From an uncultured Prevotella sp. (GTDB lineage Bacteria; Bacteroidota; Bacteroidia; Bacteroidales; Bacteroidaceae): a stretch of DNA of 11,096 nucleotides. The position numbers and the translations under genes are program-made. The notes under the pieces were generated by a model. It was not told where the DNA came from and made no database searches. It worked only from the letters and a program-made list of their open reading frames with translations. The stretch spans positions 1-11,096 of the forward strand of contig CAAGLS010000063.1 in NCBI GenBank assembly GCA_900770845.1, written 5' to 3'. This document shows positions 5,237-11,096 of the stretch, piece by piece (position 1 is the first letter of the stretch; every line of letters starts with the position of its first letter).

Positions 5237-6457
5237 ATGGCTAAAGAGACATTCCAGCGTACCAAACCGCATGTGAACATTGGTACAATTGGTCATGTGG
5301 ACCACGGTAAGACTACTTTGACTGCAGCTATCTCCAAGGTGCTGCACGACAAGGGCTTCGGTACAGAGGACGTTAAGTCGTTCGACCAAATTGATAACGC
5401 TCCTGAGGAGAAAGAGCGTGGTATTACTATCAACTCCGCACACATTGAGTACGAGACCGCAAAGCGTCACTACGCTCACGTTGACTGCCCGGGACACGCC
5501 GACTATGTGAAGAACATGGTAACTGGTGCCGCTCAGATGGATGGTGCCATCTTGGTTGTAGCTGCAACTGATGGTCCTATGCCCCAGACCCGTGAGCACG
5601 TGCTTTTGGCTCGCCAGGTGAACGTTCCCCGTTTGGTGGTGTTCCTGAACAAGTGCGATATGGTTGAGGACGAGGAGATGCTTGAGCTCGTCGAGATGGA
5701 AGTCCGCGAGATTCTTGAGCAGTACAACTACGAGGAGGACACCCCCATCATCCGTGGCTCTGCACTCGGTGCCTTGAACGGTGTTGAGAAGTGGGTTGAC
5801 TCTGTGATGAAGCTGATGGACACTGTCGATGAGTGGATTCAGGAGCCTGTCCGCGAGGTTGACAAGCCTTTCTTGATGCCTATCGAGGACATCTTCTCCA
5901 TCACTGGCCGTGGTACTGTGGTGACTGGCCGTATCGAGACTGGCCGTTGCAAGATTGGCGACGAAGTTCAGCTGCTCGGTCTTGGTGAGAACAAGAAGTC
6001 TACCATCACTGGCGTTGAGATGTTCCGCAAGATCCTCGAAGAGGGTGAGGCTGGCGACAACGTAGGTCTGCTCCTCCGTGGTATCGACAAGGACGAGGTC
6101 AAGCGTGGTATGGTGGTTGTGCACCCGGGTGCCATCACTCCTCACGATCACTTCAAGGCATCCATCTACGTGCTGAAGAAGGAAGAGGGTGGTCGTCACA
6201 CTCCGTTCGGCAACAAGTACCGTCCCCAGTTCTACCTCCGCACCATGGACTGCACGGGTGAGATCAAGCTCCCCGAGGGTGTAGACATGGTCATGCCTGG
6301 CGACAACGTAGAGATTGAGGTTCTCCTCATCTACAAGGTTGCCTTGAACGAGGGTCTCCGTTTCGCTATCCGCGAGGGTGGTCGTACGGTTGGTTCCGGC
6401 CAGATCACGAAGATTCTTGAGGATCTTCCCGAGGGCTGGCAGAGCGAGAAGAAGTAA
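5237..6457 (+). CDS. tuf: translation elongation factor EF-Tu
   Basis: EF-Tu carries aminoacyl-tRNA to the ribosomal A site and hydrolyses GTP on codon recognition. All five GTPase motifs are visible: G1 GHVDHGKT (19-26), G2 RGITI (61-65), G3 DCPGH (83-87), G4 NKCD (138-141) and G5 SAL (175-177). Domains 2 and 3 follow, with SITGRGTVVTGR (221-232) and EEGGRHTPFGNKYRPQFYLR (316-335). The protein is 406 residues, longer than the roughly 394-397 usual for the family. The excess is mainly a C-terminal tail, EDLPEGWQSEKK (395-406), after the point where most EF-Tu sequences end. Codons are strongly biased (CGT/CGC arginine, AAG lysine), as expected for very high expression. It probably shares the tRNA promoter upstream, and a terminator-like hairpin follows. 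Confidence 0.98.
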   Translation: MAKETFQRTKPHVNIGTIGHVDHGKTTLTAAISKVLHDKGFGTEDVKSFDQIDNAPEEKERGITINSAHIEYETAKRHYAHVDCPGHADYVKNMVTGAAQMDGAILVVAATDGPMPQTREHVLLARQVNVPRLVVFLNKCDMVEDEEMLELVEMEVREILEQYNYEEDTPIIRGSALGALNGVEKWVDSVMKLMDTVDEWIQEPVREVDKPFLMPIEDIFSITGRGTVVTGRIETGRCKIGDEVQLLGLGENKKSTITGVEMFRKILEEGEAGDNVGLLLRGIDKDEVKRGMVVVHPGAITPHDHFKASIYVLKKEEGGRHTPFGNKYRPQFYLRTMDCTGEIKLPEGVDMVMPGDNVEIEVLLIYKVALNEGLRFAIREGGRTVGSGQITKILEDLPEGWQSEKK

Positions 6458-6479
6458 TCACAAATCTTCACAATAATAT

Positions 6480-6511
6480 AAGTCTCCGCTTCGCTCGGAG
6501 CGGAGACTTTT
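6480..6511 (+). terminator. intrinsic-terminator-like hairpin after tuf
   Basis: AAGTCTCCGCT (6480-6490) pairs perfectly over 11 bases with AGCGGAGACTT (6499-6509) around an 8-base loop, and the sequence ends in TTTT (6508-6511). It lies 22 bases after the tuf stop and only 2 bases before tRNA-Trp. Since no promoter is visible between tuf and the tRNA, it is probably leaky or serves as a processing signal. Confidence 0.8.
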
Positions 6512-6513
6512 CT

Positions 6514-6586
6514 ACGGGTTTAGCTCAGTTGGTAGAGCACTGGTCTCCAAAACCAGGTGTCGGGAGTTCGAGCCTTCCAACCCGTG
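6514..6586 (+). tRNA. trnW: tRNA-Trp(CCA)
   Basis: Acceptor ACGGGTT (6514-6520) pairs with AACCCGT (6579-6585), discriminator G at 6586 as typical for tryptophan tRNA. The anticodon stem CTGGT/ACCAG closes the loop CTCCAAA (6545-6551), with CCA at 6547-6549. The 3' terminal CCA is not encoded. It lies 14 bases before secE; a tRNA-Trp between tuf and secE is a familiar arrangement in several bacterial phyla. Confidence 0.96.
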
Positions 6587-6600
6587 CTAAAACGAAACAA

Positions 6601-6801
6601 ATGAAAAATATATTCGGAAAGGCAATAGATTATTGTAAGGTGTGCTACGACGAGCTGGCCCATAACACTACATGGCCAACTCGCAAGGAACTTACACATA
6701 GTGCGGGAGTTGTCCTATTGGCATCTCTCGTAATTGCTCTTGTTGTGTTCGTAATGGATTTGGTGTTCAAGAACGTCATGTTGCTTGTCTATCCTAACTG
6801 A
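6601..6801 (+). CDS. secE: preprotein translocase subunit SecE
   Basis: The 66-residue, single-span form of SecE. A cytoplasmic amphipathic region contains the conserved TTWPTRKEL (23-31), followed by one transmembrane helix at about residues 36-58. SecE clamps SecY in the SecYEG channel of the inner membrane. The ATG at 6601 directly follows an A-rich leader after tRNA-Trp; an upstream in-frame start would run into the tRNA and is rejected. nusG begins 10 bases after the stop. Confidence 0.95.
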   Translation: MKNIFGKAIDYCKVCYDELAHNTTWPTRKELTHSAGVVLLASLVIALVVFVMDLVFKNVMLLVYPN

Positions 6802-6811
6802 TAAAGTCGAA

Positions 6812-7369
6812 ATGGCAAACAAGTCAGATAAGATGAGATGGTACGTCCTTCATGCTGTGAGTGGCAAAGAGGCCAAGCTGAAGGAATATATTGAGGCGCA
6901 GAAAGTCCGCAATCCTCTCTTGGAGCAGACTGTGGGCGAAGTGTTTCTTCCGATGGAGCATATCGTGAAGAACACGCCTTCTGGCAAACGTACCGACCGC
7001 TTGAAGACGGCCATGCCGGGTTACCTTTTCGTCGAGGCCAATCTCTCGCAAGGTGAGGTGGCCTCCGCGTTGCGCTTTATGCCCAACTGTCTGGGGTTCC
7101 TCGGTGGCATGGATCATCCTACGGCTGTGCCCCAGAAGGAGGTCGACCGAATGAAGGGGGCCGCCGAGGCAAGTGAGTTGAACAGCACGGTGGAGATTCC
7201 CTTCGAGGTTGACGAGGTGGTCAAGGTCATCGACGGTCCGTTCAATGGGTTCTCGGGAGTCATCGAGAAGGTGGACCGCGAGAAGCGCAAGCTTACGCTC
7301 GGTGTGAACATCTTCGACCGCCGCACCTCGCTGGAGCTGTCTTACGAACAAGTGCAAAGAGAAGTCTAA
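6812..7369 (+). CDS. nusG: transcription termination/antitermination factor NusG
   Basis: The 185-residue protein has an NGN domain (about 9-115: MRWYVLHAVSGKEAKLKEYI at the start, AMPGYLFVEANL at 67-78) and a KOW domain (about 131-182: VKVIDGPFNGFSGVIEKVD). NusG binds the RNA polymerase clamp to modulate pausing and links polymerase to Rho or to ribosomal protein S10. The ATG at 6812 follows secE closely and gives the expected length; a further ATG at 6833, just before RWYV, is also possible. The secE-nusG-rplK order is standard in bacteria. A 95-base gap to rplK holds the leader hairpin. Confidence 0.96.
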   Translation: MANKSDKMRWYVLHAVSGKEAKLKEYIEAQKVRNPLLEQTVGEVFLPMEHIVKNTPSGKRTDRLKTAMPGYLFVEANLSQGEVASALRFMPNCLGFLGGMDHPTAVPQKEVDRMKGAAEASELNSTVEIPFEVDEVVKVIDGPFNGFSGVIEKVDREKRKLTLGVNIFDRRTSLELSYEQVQREV

Positions 7370-7404
7370 GTCCTTATTGTTACTATAGGCTTGGGCTTAT
7401 ATCC

Positions 7405-7431
7405 GACTGAGGAGGCTTCCACTCCGAGGTC
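7405..7431 (+). promoter_or_regulatory. rplK leader hairpin, candidate ribosomal-protein control element
   Basis: GACT (7405-7408) pairs with GGTC (7428-7431), and GGAG (7411-7414) pairs with CTCC (7422-7425) around a 7-base loop. Between the helices, GA (7409-7410) faces GA (7426-7427), which would form tandem sheared G-A pairs. In E. coli the L11-L1 mRNA leader is bound by L1 for feedback control, and the position here matches that role. The function is inferred and the structure is predicted by eye. Confidence 0.4.
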
Positions 7432-7464
7432 TTATAAAATTCATCAATTAATTCAAGAACAAAA

Positions 7465-7908
7465 ATGGCTAAAGAAGTAGCTGGATTAATCAAATTGCAG
7501 ATTAAAGGCGGAGCTGCGAATCCTTCCCCTCCAGTGGGTCCTGCATTGGGATCCAAGGGAATCAACATCATGGGATTCTGCAAGGAGTTCAATGCCCGTA
7601 CCCAGGATAAGGCCGGAAAGATTCTTCCTGTCGTTATCACTTACTATACTGACAAGTCATTCAGCTTCGTCATCAAGACACCTCCTGCAGCCGTACAGCT
7701 GAAAGAGGCCGCCAAGGTGAAGAGCGGTTCTGGCCAGCCCAACCGTCAGAAAGTGGCAAGCGTCACCTGGGACCAGGTGAAGGCTATCGCTGAGGACAAG
7801 ATGGCTGATTTGAACTGCTTCACAGTGGAGAGCGCCATGAAGCTCATCGCTGGAACGGCTCGCAGTATGGGTATCACCGTTAAAGGGGACTTCCCTGGTA
7901 ACAAATAA
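7465..7908 (+). CDS. rplK: 50S ribosomal protein L11
   Basis: The 147-residue protein binds the GTPase-associated centre of 23S rRNA at the base of the L7/L12 stalk. The N-terminal domain has the proline-rich NPSPPVGPALGSKGINIMGF (19-38), the region targeted by thiostrepton-type antibiotics in other bacteria. The C-terminal RNA-binding domain follows from about residue 72 (TPPAAVQLKEA) to TARSMGITVKG (131-141). Length is near the usual 140-147. It is first in the rplK-rplA-rplJ-rplL series, with rplA 17 bases downstream. Confidence 0.97.
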   Translation: MAKEVAGLIKLQIKGGAANPSPPVGPALGSKGINIMGFCKEFNARTQDKAGKILPVVITYYTDKSFSFVIKTPPAAVQLKEAAKVKSGSGQPNRQKVASVTWDQVKAIAEDKMADLNCFTVESAMKLIAGTARSMGITVKGDFPGNK

Positions 7909-7925
7909 ATAACTTCAATTAAGAA

Positions 7926-8624
7926 ATGACAAAACTGACAAAAAATCAAAAATCAGTAGCTGAGAAGGTTGAAGCAGGGAAGGCATACACTTTGAAGGAG
8001 GCCGCTTCGCTGGTGAAGGAAATCACCACGACGAAGTTTGACGCGTCTCTCGACATTGATGTGCGTCTGGGCGTGGATCCCCGCAAGGCCAACCAGATGG
8101 TGCGTGGCGTCGTGTCACTGCCCAATGGTACTGGCAAGGTGACCCGCGTGCTCTGCCTCTGCACTCCCGACCAGGAGGAGGCTGCCAAGGCTGCCGGCGC
8201 TGATTATGTTGGTCTTGACGAGTACATCGACAAGATCAAGGGCGGCTGGACCGACGTGGATGTCATTATCACAATGCCTTCCTGCATGGGCAAGGTTGGT
8301 CCCTTGGGCCGTGTGCTCGGTCCCCGTGGCTTGATGCCTAACCCCAAGTCAGGAACCGTGACGATGGACGTAGCCAAGGCTGTCAAGGAAGTGAAGCAGG
8401 GTAAGATTGACTTCAAGGTGGACAAGGCTGGAATCATCCACACCTCCATCGGCAAGATTTCCATGACCCCCGAGCAGATCTACGGCAACGCCCGCGAGTT
8501 CCTCGCCACCGTTGTCAAGCTCAAGCCTGCCGCAGCTAAGGGTACATATCTTAAGAGTATCTTCCTTTCAAGTACCATGAGCCAGGGTATTAAGATTGAT
8601 CCCAAATCAGTTGACACCCTCTAA
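7926..8624 (+). CDS. rplA: 50S ribosomal protein L1
   Basis: The 232-residue protein forms the mobile L1 stalk that helps release deacylated tRNA from the E site. In many bacteria it also represses its own operon by binding the mRNA leader. The signature GKVGPLGRVLGPRGLMPNPK occupies residues 122-141, and the SLDIDVRLGVDPRKANQMVR stretch (41-60) matches domain I. All arginine codons noticed are CGC or CGT. It follows rplK by 17 bases and precedes rplJ by 13, so the three genes are co-transcribed. Confidence 0.97.
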   Translation: MTKLTKNQKSVAEKVEAGKAYTLKEAASLVKEITTTKFDASLDIDVRLGVDPRKANQMVRGVVSLPNGTGKVTRVLCLCTPDQEEAAKAAGADYVGLDEYIDKIKGGWTDVDVIITMPSCMGKVGPLGRVLGPRGLMPNPKSGTVTMDVAKAVKEVKQGKIDFKVDKAGIIHTSIGKISMTPEQIYGNAREFLATVVKLKPAAAKGTYLKSIFLSSTMSQGIKIDPKSVDTL

Positions 8625-8637
8625 AAACTAAAACAAC

Positions 8638-9156
8638 ATGAAGAAAGAAGTAAAAGATACTATCATCTCCGAACTGGGAGCCAAGCTCAAGGAATATCCC
8701 CACTTCTACCTCGTCGACGTGACAGGCATGAACGCTGAGGCCACAAGCAAACTGCGCCGCAACTGCTTCAAGAGCGACATCAAGATGGTCGTGGTGAAGA
8801 ACAAGCTGCTGCACAAGGCTTTCGAGGCAAGCGACGTGGACTATGAGCCCCTGTATCCCACATTGAAGGGCAACACCGCCGTGATGTTCACGCAGGTGGC
8901 CAATACGCCCGCTAAACTTCTCAAGGAGTATACCAAGGAGGGCATTCCCGCTCTCAAGGGAGCCTATGCCGAGGAAGGCATCTACGTGGGTGCCGACCAG
9001 CTGGATACTCTGGCAGCTATCAAGAGCAAGAACGAGGTTATCGCAGACATTGTCAGCTTGCTGCAATCGCCTGCAAAGAACGTTGTTTCTGCTCTGCAGT
9101 CAGGCGCAAACACCATCCATGGTGTGCTCAAGACTTTAGGCGAGCGTCCTGAATAA
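8638..9156 (+). CDS. rplJ: 50S ribosomal protein L10
   Basis: The 172-residue protein anchors L7/L12 dimers to the ribosome as the base of the stalk. Visible features are the N-terminal rRNA-binding domain, with FYLVDVTGMNAEATSKLR (23-40) and IKMVVVKNKLLHKAF (48-62), and a C-terminal helical region for L7/L12 binding (SLLQSPAKNVVSALQSG and onward). The gap to rplA is only 13 bases, leaving no room for an E. coli-style L10 leader directly upstream, so any autoregulation must use another site. Confidence 0.96.
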   Translation: MKKEVKDTIISELGAKLKEYPHFYLVDVTGMNAEATSKLRRNCFKSDIKMVVVKNKLLHKAFEASDVDYEPLYPTLKGNTAVMFTQVANTPAKLLKEYTKEGIPALKGAYAEEGIYVGADQLDTLAAIKSKNEVIADIVSLLQSPAKNVVSALQSGANTIHGVLKTLGERPE

Positions 9157-9230
9157 CTACGGTGTGGCTTGTCCGCATCCATGAGGTCAAGAACAAATTA
9201 TAAACGAACAAAATAAATATTTAGAATAAA

Positions 9231-9608
9231 ATGGCAGACGTAAAAGCTATTGCAGAAGAGTTGGTAAATCTCACTGTGAAAGAAGTTAATGAGTTGGCAA
9301 CAGTCCTGAAGGACGAGTATGGTATTGAGCCCGCCGCTGCAGCTGTTGCTGTGGCTGCTGGTCCTGCAGCTGGTGGTGCTGCCGCCGCTGAGGAGAAGAC
9401 CGAGTTCGACGTGGTTTTGGCTGAGGTTGGCCCCAACAAGCTGAAGGTCGTCAAGGCCGTCAAGGAGGCTTGTGGTCTGGGTCTGAAGGATGCCAAGGAC
9501 CTCGTAGACGGTGCTCCCTCCACTCTGAAGGAGGGCATGGCCAAGGCTGAGGCTGAGAACCTGAAGAAGGCTATCGAGGCTGAGGGCGCTAAGGTTGAGC
9601 TCAAGTAA
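9231..9608 (+). CDS. rplL: 50S ribosomal protein L7/L12
   Basis: The 125-residue stalk protein recruits translational GTPases such as EF-Tu and EF-G. It has an N-terminal dimerisation domain (about 1-35), an alanine- and glycine-rich hinge (about 36-53), and a C-terminal factor-binding domain beginning at about residue 57 (KTEFDVVLAEVG) with NKLKVVKAVKEACGLGLKDA. It follows rplJ by 74 bases, a longer and AT-rich gap. I see no clear TAnnTTTG promoter there. Downstream, 162 bases containing a terminator-like hairpin separate it from rpoB. Confidence 0.97.
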   Translation: MADVKAIAEELVNLTVKEVNELATVLKDEYGIEPAAAAVAVAAGPAAGGAAAAEEKTEFDVVLAEVGPNKLKVVKAVKEACGLGLKDAKDLVDGAPSTLKEGMAKAEAENLKKAIEAEGAKVELK

Positions 9609-9635
9609 TCCGACTTTTTAGAATTCTTTAAATAT

Positions 9636-9673
9636 AGGTTAGGATCTTCCAAGTAGGTTGGTCCTAACCTTTT
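9636..9673 (+). terminator. terminator or attenuator between rplL and rpoB
   Basis: AGGTTAGGA (9636-9644) pairs perfectly with TCCTAACCT (9662-9670), and a T-G and a C-G pair can extend the stem inward. A TTTT run (9670-9673) follows. No strong promoter is visible between it and rpoB at 9771, so it probably lets a fraction of transcripts through and lowers rpoB expression relative to ribosomal proteins, as a known partial terminator does at this place in E. coli. Confidence 0.7.
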
Positions 9674-9770
9674 CGTGTCTTTCACGGCACCCTATCCTCT
9701 CCATGCCTCTTACAGGCTGTGCGCCGCAAGGCTGATTCCTCCCTTGCAATTATTTAACAATTCAATTTTT

Positions 9771-11096
9771 ATGGCTACAAAGATAAACGACCGCATAAAT
9801 TTCGCCAGCGTCCACAATCCGGTGCCTTATCCTGATTTCCTGGATGTGCAGTTGAAGTCGTTCCGCGACTTCCTACAGTTGGACACTCCTCCTGAGGAAC
9901 GCAAGAATGACGGTTTGTATAAGGTGTTCTCCGAGAACTTCCCTATCACCGATACCCGCAACAATTTCGTTCTTGAGTTCCTGGACTACTTCATTGATCC
10001 CCCGCGCTACACCATCGACGAGTGTCTGGAGCGTGGGCTGACCTATTGTGTTCCCTTGAGAGCGAAGATGAGACTGTCGTGCACAGACGAGGACCATGAG
10101 GATTTCGCCACACAGACGCAGGATGTCTTCTTGGGCACCATTCCCTACATGACCGACAACGGTACGTTTGTCATCAATGGCGCGGAGCGTGTCGTCGTTT
10201 CCCAGTTGCACCGCTCACCCGGCGTGTTCTTCGGCCAGGGCGTGCATGCCAACGGAACTGTCCTCTACAGTGCCCGCATCATCCCCTTCAAGGGTTCATG
10301 GATTGAGTTCGCCACCGACATCAACAACGTGATGTATGCCTACATCGACCGTAAGAAGAAGTTGCCCGTGACGACCATGCTCCGTGCCATAGGCTACGAG
10401 GGCGATAAGGACATCCTGCAGATTTTCGACCTCGCAGAGGAAGTGAAGGTGAACAAGAAGAACCTGAAGGAATGTATTGGCCGAACGCTCGCTGCCCGTG
10501 TGCTGAAGAGCTGGAACCAGGATTTCGCCGATGAGGACACGGGTGAGGTGGTGACACTGGAACGCCATGAGGTGGTGCTTGAGCGCGAGACCCAAATCAC
10601 CGAGGACAACATCAACGACATCCTCGACAGCGGCAACAGCACCATCCTGCTCCACAAGGACGCTGAGGCGGCCAACAAGTATGCCATCATCTTCAACACC
10701 CTCGCCAAGGACCCCAGCAACTCTGAGAAGGAGGCTGTGGCCTACATCTACCGTCAGCTGCGCAACGCCGACGCACCCGATGACGCCAGTGCGCGCGAGG
10801 TGTTCCAAAACCTCTTCTTCTCCGACAAGCGCTACGACCTTGGGGAAGTGGGACGCTACCGTATCAACAAGAAACTCGGTCTCGACACCGACACGGATGT
10901 ACGCGTGCTCACCAAAGAGGACATTATCGCCATCATCAAATACCTTATCCAGCTGGTCAACAGCAATGCCCCGGTCGATGACATCGACCACCTGTCCAAC
11001 CGTCGTGTGCGCACCGTCGGCGAGCAGCTGTCCAACCAGTTTGCCATAGGTCTGGCCCGTATGAGCCGCACCATCCGCGAGCGTATGAACGTGCGC
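9771..11096 (+). CDS. rpoB: DNA-directed RNA polymerase beta subunit, N-terminal part
   Basis: The reading frame is open from the ATG at 9771 to the window edge, 442 codons with no stop. The gene is cut by the window. The protein begins with RINFASVHNPVPYPDFLDVQ (8-27), and the beta protrusion/lobe region contains NGTFVINGAERVVVSQLHRS (130-149), where N-terminal rifampicin-resistance changes are known in E. coli. The visible part ends after DDIDHLSNRRVRTVGEQLSN, shortly before the main rifampicin cluster. Beta forms half of the polymerase active-site cleft. It follows rplL by 162 bases, and rpoC is expected downstream outside the window. The ATG is the first in frame after an AT-rich leader and gives the family N-terminus. 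Confidence 0.97.
   Translation, partial: MATKINDRINFASVHNPVPYPDFLDVQLKSFRDFLQLDTPPEERKNDGLYKVFSENFPITDTRNNFVLEFLDYFIDPPRYTIDECLERGLTYCVPLRAKMRLSCTDEDHEDFATQTQDVFLGTIPYMTDNGTFVINGAERVVVSQLHRSPGVFFGQGVHANGTVLYSARIIPFKGSWIEFATDINNVMYAYIDRKKKLPVTTMLRAIGYEGDKDILQIFDLAEEVKVNKKNLKECIGRTLAARVLKSWNQDFADEDTGEVVTLERHEVVLERETQITEDNINDILDSGNSTILLHKDAEAANKYAIIFNTLAKDPSNSEKEAVAYIYRQLRNADAPDDASAREVFQNLFFSDKRYDLGEVGRYRINKKLGLDTDTDVRVLTKEDIIAIIKYLIQLVNSNAPVDDIDHLSNRRVRTVGEQLSNQFAIGLARMSRTIRERMNVR

Noticed and set aside
5204..6199. 331-residue minus-strand frame
   Set aside because: Antisense shadow produced by the biased codon usage of tuf.
6529..6600. Upstream start for secE
   Set aside because: It would begin inside tRNA-Trp; the ATG at 6601 gives the normal SecE N-terminus.
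6785..6811. Upstream non-ATG start for nusG overlapping secE
   Set aside because: The ATG at 6812 yields the usual NusG length, and the added residues are not family-like.
10296..11049. Long open frames on the minus strand and in a second plus frame
   Set aside because: Shadows of rpoB; their repetitive Ser/Thr/Pro or Val/Leu compositions reflect its codon bias.

Overview
The window looks like chromosomal DNA of a Bacteroidales bacterium, most likely of the Prevotella group. Three promoters fit the Bacteroidetes sigma pattern TTTG-N20-TAnnTTTG exactly or with one or two mismatches, and a fourth fits more loosely. Shine-Dalgarno sequences are mostly absent. The order rpsU, tyrosine recombinase, hpf, tRNAs, tuf, tRNA-Trp, secE, nusG, rplK, rplA, rplJ, rplL, rpoB, and the EF-Tu and RpoB sequences, also fit this group. 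The assignment rests on recalled families, not a database search.

Left edge (1-230): the likely last codons of an upstream gene, a GC-rich inverted repeat, a strong intrinsic terminator and a promoter. Restriction-modification module (232-2675): a HindVP-like type II endonuclease followed, with a 4-base ATGA overlap, by a C5-cytosine DNA methyltransferase with about 165 extra C-terminal residues. These two genes are AT-richer than their neighbours and rich in AGA/AGG arginine codons, so they look acquired. A gene-free stretch (2676-3214) holds a hairpin, four degenerate 22-base tandem repeats containing palindromes, and the rpsU promoter.

Housekeeping block (3215-11096, all on the plus strand): rpsU (S21), a XerC/XerD-type tyrosine recombinase and hpf (ribosome hibernation factor). 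Next, a promoter drives a cluster tRNA-Thr(TGT), tRNA-Tyr(GTA), tRNA-Gly(TCC), tRNA-Thr(GGT) and tuf, the same order as the E. coli thrU-tyrU-glyT-thrT-tufB operon. After tuf come an intrinsic-terminator-like hairpin, tRNA-Trp, secE, nusG, rplK, rplA, rplJ, rplL and the first 442 codons of rpoB. This block supplies translation elongation, protein export (SecE), transcription elongation control (NusG), the ribosomal L1 stalk, GTPase-centre and P-stalk proteins, and RNA polymerase beta. Hairpins in the rplK leader and between rplL and rpoB are the probable control points.

No wholly new system is evident. The least explained items are the methyltransferase C-terminal domain, the 22-base repeat array, the EF-Tu C-terminal tail, the rplK leader hairpin with tandem G-A pairs, and the terminator placed directly in front of tRNA-Trp.
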